Assembly (NCBI RefSeq): GCF_009931695.1 | Contig: NZ_CP048000.1 | Location: 1,877,501 to 1,941,500, forward strand | From: Anaerocolumna sedimenticola | GTDB taxonomy: Bacteria; Bacillota; Clostridia; Lachnospirales; Lachnospiraceae | Length of the DNA stretch: 64,000 nucleotides | Direction of reading: 5' to 3' | Part shown: positions 1-10,732 of the stretch, one piece after another | How positions within the stretch are numbered: position 1 is the stretch's first letter | Layout: each line of letters begins with the position of its first letter | Program-made: the position numbers and the translations under genes | Notes under the pieces: model-generated | The model's database searches: none | Told to the model about the DNA's origin: nothing | Seen by the model: only the letters and a program-made list of their open reading frames with translations

Positions 1-1119
<1,119 letters not shown>

Positions 1120-1222
1120 AGAAGGAAACTTCCTAAGTGGTTTAAAATCACTTAAAAGGTTATGGTTAAATATAGATGGATAATGTGTAGTTTTGAAGAT
1201 ATAAAACGAAAACATGAAAAAG

Positions 1223-1258
1223 AAAAGTTACCTGTTGTCAGGCAACTTTTTTTTGTTT
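1223..1258 (+). terminator. Rho-independent terminator of the rRNA operon
   Basis: A 12-bp stem with one mismatch (AAAAGTTACCTG pairing with CAGGCAACTTTT) and a TTGT loop is followed by a run of T broken by one G. It lies about 100 bases after the 23S end. The following 1259-1555 is very A/T-rich, and I see no gene in it. Confidence 0.85.
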
Positions 1259-1555
1259 TAAAGTAAAAAAAGTTATTAATAACTTGAATGATTTCGAGTG
1301 GTTTATTGAACCGGAAGAACTTGATTAAAATGTATATAACAAGTATTTTGAAATAAATTATAAAATAATAGGGAAAAGTGATGACAACTTTCACATTTTA
1401 TGCTAATCTATTAATAGTTATATTGGTAAAAATGACGTAAACGATAACTATTTGTCTATAAATTATATTATTTTACTGCAATTGGATATGAAACAAATTT
1501 TTGGTAATCTAATGTCAGGATCTGTAACAATCAAAGTAAAAAGGATAGGGTTAGT

Positions 1556-3366
1556 ATGCTGCATAAAACATTGGTTAAAAAATTTTTATCCTTAAATCTG
1601 TTTAAGAAATTAATGATCATGTTACTTATAATATCGATCCTCCCAATATTCTTAATTCAATTTATATCATATAAAATAAGTACTTCTACTATTGAGAAGC
1701 AGACGAAAGAACTAATTATGGCGAACCTGCAGCAATCCAGCAATAGCGTGGAGGAATTTTTCCATGCGTATGATAAGATTATTATGGATATGTATACAGA
1801 CAGCAGCTATATTGATAACTTAAAATATATCAATGTTTGGGATTCAAAAAATTATTATTCGGCAAAGCATCAAATAGAAGAAAAACTGGAAAACATCGTG
1901 TATGTATACCCGGAAATATTGGGAATAGCCATTGTTGGTTTAAATGGAGATGCTACTTTCTATGACACAGTTACATTATCCGGTGTGGAAAGTTTTTGCT
2001 TCGATGTGAAAAATATAAGGACTAATACCATGTTTAAAGATTCCTTAAATGTAAAACATGCTATTTATTCTAATACAATCCGTAAGTCGGATATGAATTA
2101 TGGAGAAAAAAGTTATTTTTATATAGCACATCAGTTGACTGATTTTAATAATTATGAAAATGGACCAGTCGGAAGTATTATTTTATGTATCGATGAAAGT
2201 GCGCTTCGTAATGTTTATTCAACCGGCATGGATTTTAATTCGAATTTGACTTTCCTGGTAAATCAGGAAGGAGATATTATATCTTTTCCAACGGTATCTT
2301 ATGTGGGAGTGAATCTATATACTGGTTATAACAAAGAGAGTATAGATAAAGCAACAAAGAATTTTTTTACCATAATAATTTTATGGACTCGAAAAGATTG
2401 GAAGTACATGTAAGCAGTATTAAAGATGGGGTATTTACGCTTATTAACGTACAGAATTTAACGTATGCATTAAAGGATGTACAGAATATAACCATGATTA
2501 TTATTTTAATCGGTATTTTAGTGGGAATGATATGTATTTTAGTATCTATGTCATTTGCCGCAAGTACAGATAAAGCAGTTAAGAAAATCATACACGCTAT
2601 GGGTAAAGCAGATCAGGGAGACTATGATGTACAGATATCCTTAGAAGGCAAGGATGAGTTTGCAAGAATTGCTCATCATTTTAATGACATGATAATTAGA
2701 ATAAAAGAATCCAATCAGCAGGAAAGAGATGCCTTGGTTCGGGAGAAAAATGCCGAGATAAAATCTTTGGAAGCACAAATCAATCCCCACTTTTTATACA
2801 ATACTTTAGATGCTATTAATTGGGTTGCTGTTGAAAATGAAGAATTTCAAATCAGCAAGATGCTTATTAATTTAGCTGCCATATTAAGATACAGTATTCA
2901 AAAATGTAATGAAATCGTAACTATAGAGGAAGAATTGGAGTATCTAAAAAGGTATATCTATTTGCAGCAGCAGCGGTTTTGTTATTCTTTCCAGTGCATG
3001 ATTCATATGGATGATGCGCTTAAATGCAGTAGAATACATAAGCTTTTAATACAGCCGCTTATAGAAAATACCATCGTTCATGGATTTCCGGGTAATACGG
3101 GTCATGATGAGATAGACTTAATCATTCAAAAGAAAAATGATACCTATATTCAAATCCAGGTAGAAGATAATGGAAAAGGAATGTCACAGGAATTGGCAGA
3201 ATTGTTTAACAGTTATGATTACAGGAAAGATAAGATTGAAACAAGCATAGGAGTAAGAAATGTAATAACAAGATTAAAACTATATTACGGCGACAATAGT
3301 TATTTTCATGTGGATTCAAGTGAGAGAGGGACTACCGTGACTATAATGATACCATATGAAATATAA
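1556..3366 (+). CDS. YesM-type sensor histidine kinase (one-base frameshift)
   Basis: Membrane sensor kinase of the YesM family, expected to sense an extracellular sugar or its binding protein and phosphorylate the response regulator encoded next. There is an N-terminal membrane helix (about residues 18-40), an extracytoplasmic domain of about 250 residues, a second helix near residue 310, a HAMP segment, the His_kinase motif QINPHFLYNTLDAINW with the phosphorylated His, and a HATPase_c domain (N box near PLIENTIVHGF, DNGKGM, then IGVRNV). As read, the frame breaks at T7 (2362-2368). An eighth T restores one 603-residue protein of normal family length. I treat the break as a probable sequence error; otherwise the sensor domain and kinase core are separated. 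Confidence 0.88.
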
Positions 3367-3413
3367 ATAGTAACCAATCATTACCCCGAGAAAGAGTGAA
3401 AAGACAAACTTAT

Positions 3414-3475
3414 TCAGAATTTTGAGTTAATCAGCGCAAAACATTATGGAATATGCTCGAATATGCATATTTTTA
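3414..3475 (+). repeat. Intergenic repeat R1, copy 1
   Basis: About 50-60 bases, including GCGCAAA and AATATGCAT cores, recur in similar form and the same orientation at 20704-20765 with roughly 80 percent identity by eye. Both copies lie in the leader of a two-component regulatory gene. The rest of the 245-base gap here is A/T-rich and holds short TGCAT-containing palindromes. Confidence 0.55.
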
Positions 3476-3611
3476 TATATTTATAATGCATTGATGCATA
3501 TATGTGCTGTTCGACAGAATGGTAGAGACTGAATAGGCACTAGAAAAATATATGTGCATGGCGGAATCAATGTAATGCATAAAGAAAATTATGGTGAATC
3601 GGAGGAGATTT

Positions 3612-5123
3612 ATGCGTATTGTCATTGTAGAAGATGAACCTAAAACCAAAGAAGGCTTAATCAATATTATCAACAAATTTACGGATTATGAAATATGCGG
3701 TATTGCATCAGATGGATTTGAGGGAATCAATCTGGTTAAGGAGTTAAAACCGGATTTGATCATATCGGATATACAAATGCCCGGTATGGATGGACTAACA
3801 ATGCTTCGTACACTTGAGAAAGAAGGTATTGCTTTTTATGCGTTAATACTTACGGGGTATTCTTCTTTTGATTATGTCAGGACAGCATTGCATTTGGGAG
3901 TGATCGATTATATATTAAAGCCGGTAGATATTGAGAATTTTATATCGGTATTAAGGGATACAGAAGCAAAGATATTAAAAGAAAAGTCTGAAAAAATAAG
4001 TTCAGGACAGTTAATCTGGAGTTTAATGACCTGTGAATCGGAAGAAAAAGAACGGTTGATACGCCAGCTTTCAAATCAGTTACAGGCAAATGACAGAATG
4101 GAAATCACTTTATTTCTGATAAAACCGGATAGCCTTGATCAGGAGACTGTCGGGGAAATGATTCATTGCATTAAAGATAAGATGAACTCCCTATGTATAA
4201 TGAATTTCCATGTCGTTCATTTATCTTTTGAATATGGAATACTGTTACTTATTATTGATACCGAAAAAAATAAATTTTTAAAAAAATTATTTTCGGTGCA
4301 TGTTTTGTCCAATTTAAATAATATAGGCAGCTGTCATTGCAGCTATACTTCCATAATGGGACTGATCGGGCTGGAAAATGCTATGGCTGAATTAAAAAGC
4401 CTTTTATCTTATGCTTTTGTTTATGGCAGTGATGTGATTCTGGATAAACATATGGTTGAAAAATTGGAGTTTAACTCAATTAGTTATCCCATGGATTTAG
4501 AAAACCGGATACGAAAAGAAATCATTAATGGAAATTATGAAAAAGCATTGAGTATAAGTAATAAATTTAAATCACTTATCATTGAGAGTAATGGAAAGCC
4601 GGAGCTTATCCGTGAATATACGGCAAGATTTTCTTCCAGTATTTATAATGTAGCAAAAGAATATAATGATCAATCGGAACAGCAATTAATCTTCCACTAT
4701 GTAATTAATAATATTATTGAGAGTAAAACAAAAACAGATTTAATCTTAAACTATGAAAAAATTATAAATACCATACTTACCGGTACGGATGAAGAGATGG
4801 ATATTGATAATTTAACCGTATTGAAAGTGATTAATTTTATCAGGGACAATTATAGAAAAGATATTACATTATCCGAGGCTGCGAATCTGGTAGGTGTAAC
4901 TCCGGAATACTTAAGTAAATTATTTAACCAGAAAATTAATGTTAACTTTGTTGTCTTTTTAAGGAACTTTAGAATTAGTATTGCAAAGCGTATGATACTT
5001 TCCGGAAAATACCGGATACAGGAAGTTGCTGAGCAGGTTGGGTTTAAGGATCCTAAGTATTTCAATAAGGTATTTAAATCCGTCTGCGGCATTTCACCAT
5101 CAGAGTATAAGAAGGTAATCTAA
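3612..5123 (+). CDS. Response regulator with AraC-type DNA-binding domain (YesN-like)
   Basis: Transcription factor predicted to be phosphorylated by the upstream kinase. The receiver domain (residues 1-120) has the acidic pair EDE, the phosphoacceptor Asp in LIISDIQMPGMDG, a Thr in ILTGYSS and Lys in LKPVDIEN. A long linker follows, then two helix-turn-helix units of the AraC family at the C terminus (about residues 405-503, ending in ISPSEYKKV). The start at 3612 is chosen because GGAGGAG lies 5 bases before it; an in-frame ATG at 3591 has no such site. It is transcribed with the kinase, and the next gene starts directly after its stop. Family members usually activate neighbouring sugar-uptake genes. 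Confidence 0.92.
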   Translation: MRIVIVEDEPKTKEGLINIINKFTDYEICGIASDGFEGINLVKELKPDLIISDIQMPGMDGLTMLRTLEKEGIAFYALILTGYSSFDYVRTALHLGVIDYILKPVDIENFISVLRDTEAKILKEKSEKISSGQLIWSLMTCESEEKERLIRQLSNQLQANDRMEITLFLIKPDSLDQETVGEMIHCIKDKMNSLCIMNFHVVHLSFEYGILLLIIDTEKNKFLKKLFSVHVLSNLNNIGSCHCSYTSIMGLIGLENAMAELKSLLSYAFVYGSDVILDKHMVEKLEFNSISYPMDLENRIRKEIINGNYEKALSISNKFKSLIIESNGKPELIREYTARFSSSIYNVAKEYNDQSEQQLIFHYVINNIIESKTKTDLILNYEKIINTILTGTDEEMDIDNLTVLKVINFIRDNYRKDITLSEAANLVGVTPEYLSKLFNQKINVNFVVFLRNFRISIAKRMILSGKYRIQEVAEQVGFKDPKYFNKVFKSVCGISPSEYKKVI

Positions 5124-6386
5124 ATGAAAATGTTTCGGATAACTGCGATTTTGTCATTAGGGGTAATGCTGATCTTATTAATTTATGCAGGTAATTATTA
5201 TAAAAGTTTAAGGGAAACACCTGTAGACAATCAGATAAAGGACAGAAAAGTTTTACGTATATTGGCTCCCTATGAAAATACAGCAAACAGTAAAATGCTC
5301 AAGGATATAGCAAACCAGTATTCCAATATTAAAAATAACCCAAGGGTGGAAATAGAGTTTATATCCAAAAACGATTTTAAAAAAGAAATCTGTATGAATT
5401 TGGATCAGGATCAATTAGCGGATTTAATATTATGTGACAATTCTATTATGCCTGCTCTGATTAACCTTAATGTGCTTAGAGATATCAGCACTTATATCGA
5501 TGAGACATCCTTGGAATCCCATTACTATTTGGAACAATGGAATAATACCAGAAGTGATGGTAAATATTATGGAATCCCATTTACCTGTGATCCCTATGTG
5601 CTGATTTGGAATAAGAACTTATTTAGAAAGAACAATGTAGCTGTGCCAATAACCTGGGATGATTTAAAAACTGCTGCACGAAAAGCAGAAGAGGTCGGCA
5701 TTAACGGTATCGGTATTGCTGCAAGGCAACCGGAAGAAATAACCGCTTTTTTTATTCAGATGCTTTACACCACAGGCGGATCGATTCGTGAAATTAACGG
5801 CGACGGTGGAATGAAAGTATTTGAATTAATAGACTATCTAAAAAGGAACAAACTGATACCTGAAGAGTGTATTAATTGGAATCAGCTGGATTTAACCAAT
5901 AATTTTATAGATGGTGAAATAGCAATGATGATCAATAGCCTTAGTGCTTTATCCGTTATAAAAGAAAGTGATATCGATTTTGAAGTAGGAGTAGCCGCAG
6001 TTCCGTATGAAAAAAAAGAAAATTATATGTTTCACGGAAAAAACATTGGAATTTCAATAACGGCTGATTATGAAGCTTCCATAAAGTTTCTTAACTATGT
6101 AACACAGAAAAGTATTGTAAAACAGATTGCAGAGGAAACAGAAATCATACCCGCGCAAGTAGATGTAGATTATAATTTTGAAAAGGATGGATATGTGGTT
6201 AGTAAGGAGTTTATTCAAAAGCAGAAAGAACATGGAATAGCAAAGAGTTCGTTAAATTCCTGGTTTGATATTTCTGCTGCCATATCCGATGGAGTTTATC
6301 AATTAATCAGTGAAACGAATCCATCCATTAAAAATATAGCCGATACCATGCAGGATAGAGTAAGGATAGCTATAATAGATAATTGA
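5124..6386 (+). CDS. Extracellular solute-binding protein, family 1, paired with the two-component system
   Basis: A 420-residue periplasmic-type sugar-binding protein. It has an N-terminal hydrophobic helix (residues 4-23) but no lipobox cysteine, so it may stay anchored by an uncleaved signal. Family-typical segments are YYGIPFTCDPYVLIWNKNLF and the VPITWDDLKTAARKAEE region. The ATG abuts the stop of the response regulator with no clear separate ribosome site, which implies translational coupling. No permease or ATPase adjoins it. I infer that it presents sugar to the YesM-type sensor rather than feeding a transporter. Confidence 0.85.
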   Translation: MKMFRITAILSLGVMLILLIYAGNYYKSLRETPVDNQIKDRKVLRILAPYENTANSKMLKDIANQYSNIKNNPRVEIEFISKNDFKKEICMNLDQDQLADLILCDNSIMPALINLNVLRDISTYIDETSLESHYYLEQWNNTRSDGKYYGIPFTCDPYVLIWNKNLFRKNNVAVPITWDDLKTAARKAEEVGINGIGIAARQPEEITAFFIQMLYTTGGSIREINGDGGMKVFELIDYLKRNKLIPEECINWNQLDLTNNFIDGEIAMMINSLSALSVIKESDIDFEVGVAAVPYEKKENYMFHGKNIGISITADYEASIKFLNYVTQKSIVKQIAEETEIIPAQVDVDYNFEKDGYVVSKEFIQKQKEHGIAKSSLNSWFDISAAISDGVYQLISETNPSIKNIADTMQDRVRIAIIDN

Positions 6387-6683
6387 GGCGGTAATCTACT
6401 GCGTTTACATGAAGAATAGTTTTATCGTACTGCCATAGTAGACTGTAAGGAATCTTGCATAGTAAAAGCCCGAGACGTTCATACGCCTAAATGACGCGAA
6501 ACGGCATTTCTGTGCATATTGTATAACAATTCAGACGTAAGGTTAAAGTAAAAATAAAAAATAGACATATTATAGAGATTAATAATTTACTCCTTTATTA
6601 AAAATTTGGAATGTTAGGAAAAGTCCATAAGTGTTAATATGGAAAAGTAACAAATAGATAAATTCTATTAAAGGAGGTATTAT
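6387..6683 (+). other. Intergenic region before the Opp-type operon
   Basis: This is 297 bases without a gene. It ends in a strong ribosome site (AAAGGAGG near 6670) for the next binding protein. I see no convincing terminator with a T-run, no riboswitch and no tRNA. Confidence 0.5.
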
Positions 6684-8678
6684 ATGAAAAAGGTAATGCG
6701 CACTAGACTGGCATTCTTTTTAGCTTTTGTTCTTTTGTCCACCATGCTTACAGGCTGTGGAAGTTCTAAGAACACGACGACCGGAACGCAAACAGCTACT
6801 GGTACGACGGAAAAAGCTAATACTGAAACGGGGGCTGAGGCAGAACCTGCGCCATCGGGAGAAATGACGGAGGTTGGAACTCCAAGAAATGAAACACTTA
6901 TCGTTGAATGTCAGTCACCTACTGACACACCAGGACAGTTTAATTCCTACATGCAGGGAACTACCATGGGGTTTGGTATTCACCAGCTTATGTCAGCAAT
7001 GATGTGGGAAATCGATACTGTTAAAGGTGAACAGTTCGGCGAAGTTGCAGATGGTATGCCGGAATCAAATGCTGATTTTACAGAGCATACAATTAAGATT
7101 CGTCAGGGTATTAAATGGTCTGACGGCGAAGATTTAACTGCCGATGACGTTGTATTCACATTTAATATGATTATGACAAACCCTGGTATCACACAGAACG
7201 CATATTACAATCAAGTATTTAAATCAGTTGAAAAAGTAGACGATTATACCGTTAAGATCGTTACAAAAGAATCTTTCCCTCGTTTAGCACAGAGATTTGG
7301 TGTTACTATCTGGGGTAATGATTTAAGAATCGTTCCGGAACACATCTACTCAAAACAAGCTGATGTTACTCAGTTTAAAGATTCCGATCCTGTCGTTGCA
7401 GGTCCTTATACCGTAAAGGCTTATGACGAATTAGGAAAATGGATTCTGTATGAACGCCGTGAAGACTGGAAAAACAGTACAGTTGGTGTTGTAACAGGAA
7501 AAGAACCTCAAGCTAAATACGTATGGTTCAGAAATCTTGGCGATGATACTACTCGTCAGATGAGTCTTATCAATAACGAAGTTGATATCCTTTGCGAAGT
7601 TTCACCGGAAATGTTAGAAGTTATGACAGCACAGAATCCTAATATTGCTTGCTGGTACAAAGACTTCCCTTATGCTACCAGTGATGACCCTTGTTCAAAA
7701 GGTTTAGCTTTCTCTATGGGTAAAGGTGCTCCTTTTGATAATAAAGATTTCCGTTGGGGTGTTGCACTTGCCATGAATTTCGACGAGATATCACAGAACA
7801 TATTTAACGGTGTAGGCCGTGCGTCACCGTTCCCAATCCTTACAAATACAAGTGCTGGTCAGGAACTGTATGTAAAACCTCTGCTTCCATGGCTGAAAGA
7901 TTTCTCACTTGATTTAGGTGATGGTACTACAGTGAAACCTTTCGATGAAGGTTACGCAGATAGAATGGCAGAAGTTCTTAGAGGAAAAGGTTATGACATT
8001 CCAACAGATCACGATGCTCTTATTGATATGTTTGGTGTAGGATGCTGGAAATACGATCCGGCTGCAGCAGAGAAACTGTTTATTAAAGCAGGTCTTGAGA
8101 AAAAAGATGACGGCTGGTATTTTAACGGAAAACCTTTCACATTCAACATGACATATTTAGCAGATACAGAAGCTCAGGCAGGACGTGGTGTTCAGGCTGC
8201 TTATGACCAACTTACAAAATTTGGTTTCAAGATCAATCTTGTTAGTGAATCCAGTGCTACATGGGATACCAATGGTCAAACAGGTAATTTTGATATTGCC
8301 GGATACTGGCCTACCGGTTTCATAACCAAAGATATCTATTCACAAATCAACGGCTGGGATGCTGACCTTATCGTTCCGATGGGAGAAAAAGGTTCAGGTC
8401 AGGGAACACGTTGGAAGAATGACAGAGCTACTGAAATCATTCATGAGTTAGCAAAACTTTCACCAGATGATCCGAAAGCATATGAACTTGGTCAGGAATT
8501 TTTCAAAATTTCAATAGAAGAGCTTCCTTTTATTGGTTTCCACTCAGGTGTTAAGTTCGTTCCGACGAATAGCACATATTGGAATAACTATCCAAATTCA
8601 GAAAATCCTTATAATGGTCCATGGTGGTGGTGGAGCTGCTTTAAATATATAACAACAGAAATTTCACCAGTTAAATAA
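6684..8678 (+). CDS. Oligopeptide/oligosaccharide ABC transporter substrate-binding lipoprotein (family 5)
   Basis: Cell-surface binding lipoprotein of 664 residues. The signal peptide ends in the lipobox LLSTMLTGCGSS (Cys about residue 25), followed by a Thr/Glu-rich linker and the SBP_bac_5 domain. Typical motifs are TIKIRQGIKWSDGEDLTADDVVFTF near residue 140 and the later aromatic-rich face with a WWWWS tail. The family binds peptides, nickel or oligosaccharides. The carbohydrate-heavy surroundings favour an oligosaccharide, but that is inference. It heads the operon with two permeases and two ATPase domains. Confidence 0.93.
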   Translation: MKKVMRTRLAFFLAFVLLSTMLTGCGSSKNTTTGTQTATGTTEKANTETGAEAEPAPSGEMTEVGTPRNETLIVECQSPTDTPGQFNSYMQGTTMGFGIHQLMSAMMWEIDTVKGEQFGEVADGMPESNADFTEHTIKIRQGIKWSDGEDLTADDVVFTFNMIMTNPGITQNAYYNQVFKSVEKVDDYTVKIVTKESFPRLAQRFGVTIWGNDLRIVPEHIYSKQADVTQFKDSDPVVAGPYTVKAYDELGKWILYERREDWKNSTVGVVTGKEPQAKYVWFRNLGDDTTRQMSLINNEVDILCEVSPEMLEVMTAQNPNIACWYKDFPYATSDDPCSKGLAFSMGKGAPFDNKDFRWGVALAMNFDEISQNIFNGVGRASPFPILTNTSAGQELYVKPLLPWLKDFSLDLGDGTTVKPFDEGYADRMAEVLRGKGYDIPTDHDALIDMFGVGCWKYDPAAAEKLFIKAGLEKKDDGWYFNGKPFTFNMTYLADTEAQAGRGVQAAYDQLTKFGFKINLVSESSATWDTNGQTGNFDIAGYWPTGFITKDIYSQINGWDADLIVPMGEKGSGQGTRWKNDRATEIIHELAKLSPDDPKAYELGQEFFKISIEELPFIGFHSGVKFVPTNSTYWNNYPNSENPYNGPWWWWSCFKYITTEISPVK

Positions 8679-8693
8679 AGATTTTTGTACTTA

Positions 8694-8842
8694 TAGTAAA
8701 ACTTATCAGAAATGACGTATCAATTTTCTGATAAAAGGCGGTGCTTTTACTGCCGTATATCCGATTGCAGAATTTTTGCTTACTGTAATATAGATGTTAT
8801 TACTGCCTGGTGGCAATCACCGGGCAGTAACAGCATTTAAAT
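8694..8842 (+). promoter_or_regulatory. Hairpin cluster between the binding-protein and permease genes
   Basis: Three stem-loops can be drawn: a perfect 10-bp TTATCAGAAA/TTTCTGATAA pair, a GGCGGT/ACTGCC pair, and a G/C-rich stem around GCCTGGTG/CACCGGGC. Such structures often shield the 3' end of a binding-protein mRNA so that it accumulates above its permeases. None has a strong T-run. Confidence 0.5.
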
Positions 8843-8875
8843 AAATTATTTCTTACAAAAAAAGGAGTGAAGCAG

Positions 8876-9874
8876 TTGAAGTTTCGTAAATATTTCGGTC
8901 TAAGATTTTTAACCTACATTTTGACCGTTTGGATTGGTATTACCTTTATATTTTTTATACCTAGAATGTTTCCTTCCGATCCGGTTGAGAACATGATTGG
9001 TCAGATTCAGTCCCGTTCCGGTCAGATGGATCCTGCACAAATGGATGCACTTCGGTCACAGCTCAGGGTTCAGTTTGGTCTTGAGGGGTCCTTACTTGAG
9101 CAATATGGTACTTTCCTGTGGAACGGGTTATTACATTTTAATTTTGGCCCTTCCCTGATGAGTTATCCTACTCCCGTAGGACAGATCATAGGAATGTATC
9201 TGCCTTATACGCTTTTTCTTTCACTGACAACTACCGTCATTGCCTGGATCATAGGTAATATCATCGGACTTCTTGCCGGTTTTAGAAAAAATAAAGTTTC
9301 ATCCAAGATTCTGGAGGGAATAGCCATATGTATCTACCCTGTTCCCTATTTTATTATAGCCCTGGTACTGCAGATTGTATTTTCATTTGTTTTGGGATGG
9401 TTTCCGATTCAGGCTACGATAAACACGCAGGGTAATTTTGCAGTTTTGTTCGCATCTCTCCTTAAAGCATCGATTCTTCCGGCTTTGGCTATGTTGTTAG
9501 TAGGGACTGGCTGGTGGATCATATCCATGAAATCCCTAGCAGGTACAACCTCAGAAGAAGATTTTGTTCTCTTCGCCCGTTACAGAGGGCTCTCAGAGGG
9601 TAAAATCGGAACCGCTTACGTATTCAGAAATTCCATTCTGACTCAGGTTACCGCTTTGGCAATGAGTCTTGGCGGCGTATTTGGCGGTTCTATTATGACA
9701 GAAATTGTATTCGGTTATCCGGGTGTTGGTTCTCTTGTACAAAAGGCTATCCTGATGTCAGACTATAATATGATACTTGGATGTATCACAATTTCTATTG
9801 TAGCAATATCGACAGCAACATTGATTGTGGACCTGATATACCCATTTATCGACCCACGTATTCGATACAGCTAA
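8876..9874 (+). CDS. ABC transporter permease, DppB/OppB type
   Basis: Inner-membrane channel subunit of the importer, with about six membrane helices. The first helix reads LTYILTVWIGITFIFFIPRM, followed by a DPVENM motif typical of OppB/DppB. The EAA loop lies near residues 215-235 (FVLFARYRGLSEGKIGTAY). I choose the TTG at 8876: an AAAGGAG site at 8861-8866 gives normal spacing, whereas the GTG at 8867 touches that site. The length of 332 residues is normal. Confidence 0.92.
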   Translation: MKFRKYFGLRFLTYILTVWIGITFIFFIPRMFPSDPVENMIGQIQSRSGQMDPAQMDALRSQLRVQFGLEGSLLEQYGTFLWNGLLHFNFGPSLMSYPTPVGQIIGMYLPYTLFLSLTTTVIAWIIGNIIGLLAGFRKNKVSSKILEGIAICIYPVPYFIIALVLQIVFSFVLGWFPIQATINTQGNFAVLFASLLKASILPALAMLLVGTGWWIISMKSLAGTTSEEDFVLFARYRGLSEGKIGTAYVFRNSILTQVTALAMSLGGVFGGSIMTEIVFGYPGVGSLVQKAILMSDYNMILGCITISIVAISTATLIVDLIYPFIDPRIRYS

Positions 9875-9892
9875 AAGAAAGAGGTGGAAATT

Positions 9893-10729
9893 GTGAAGAA
9901 GTTTTGGAAAAATACGAATTTCAGTTTAAAAGCAGGGTTAATCATGACCGCTTTTTTTGTAATTATTGGTTTCGTAATATATTTTTTACCGCATATCGAT
10001 CCGTTTACGTTTAATTCTTATCCCAGTAAGTTAGAACCTACGTCCGAACATTGGTTGGGGACCACGAGTATGGGGCAGGATGTTACATGGCTGCTCATTG
10101 AGGCAATACATAATTCACTCCTCATCGGTCTGATTGTAGCTACCATTGGTACGGTTGCAGGTGTATTTATAGGACTTCTGGCAGGATTTTCAGGCGGATG
10201 GCTGGATCGGGTACTTACCGTTGTAACCGATACGTTTATTGTAATACCTTCCCTTCCGATTCTAATATTGATGACTTCATTTATGAAAGGAACTTCTACG
10301 GTTTTTGTAATGGCACTGGTACTGGCTATGTTCGCCTGGGCCTGGCCGAGCCGTCAGATCCGTTCCATGGCTCTTTCCATGCGTGAGAGAGATTTTATTC
10401 ATACGGCATGGTTTTCAGGAGAGGGCACCGTTCAGGTCGTTGTAACAGAGATTCTCCCCTATGCTCTTACATGGGCACTTTCCAACTTCATGAATGCTAC
10501 TCTGGCTGCTATAGCTTCCGAATCAAGCCTTGCAGTTCTGGGTCTGTCACCCGGAAATCTGATCTCCCTGGGAAATATGATTCAATGGGCAAGAGACCGT
10601 AATGCTATCTTTACGAAGCAGTGGTTCTGGATAGGCTCTCCGATCGTAGCTACGGCTGTAATGTTTATCGGACTGTTTCTCCTCATAACAGGCTATAATG
10701 ATTATTTATCAAGGAAGAGAGGAAGGTAG
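9893..10729 (+). CDS. ABC transporter permease, DppC/OppC type
   Basis: Second membrane subunit of the Opp-type importer, 278 residues. The N-terminal helix FFVIIGFVIYFLP precedes the family segment with HWLGTTSMGQDVTWLLIEA. The EAA loop lies around residue 165 (SMRERDFIHTAWFSGEG). GTG at 9893 is preferred over GTG at 9884 because GAGGTGG (9881-9887) then sits at usual spacing. It lies 18 bases after the previous stop and 3 bases before the ATPase gene. Confidence 0.92.
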   Translation: MKKFWKNTNFSLKAGLIMTAFFVIIGFVIYFLPHIDPFTFNSYPSKLEPTSEHWLGTTSMGQDVTWLLIEAIHNSLLIGLIVATIGTVAGVFIGLLAGFSGGWLDRVLTVVTDTFIVIPSLPILILMTSFMKGTSTVFVMALVLAMFAWAWPSRQIRSMALSMRERDFIHTAWFSGEGTVQVVVTEILPYALTWALSNFMNATLAAIASESSLAVLGLSPGNLISLGNMIQWARDRNAIFTKQWFWIGSPIVATAVMFIGLFLLITGYNDYLSRKRGR

Positions 10730-10732
10730 TAG

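Noticed and set aside
1438..1452. Catabolite-control-like GTAAACGATAAC before the sensor kinase
   Set aside because: The outer TG and CA of the consensus are missing, so it is too weak to call.
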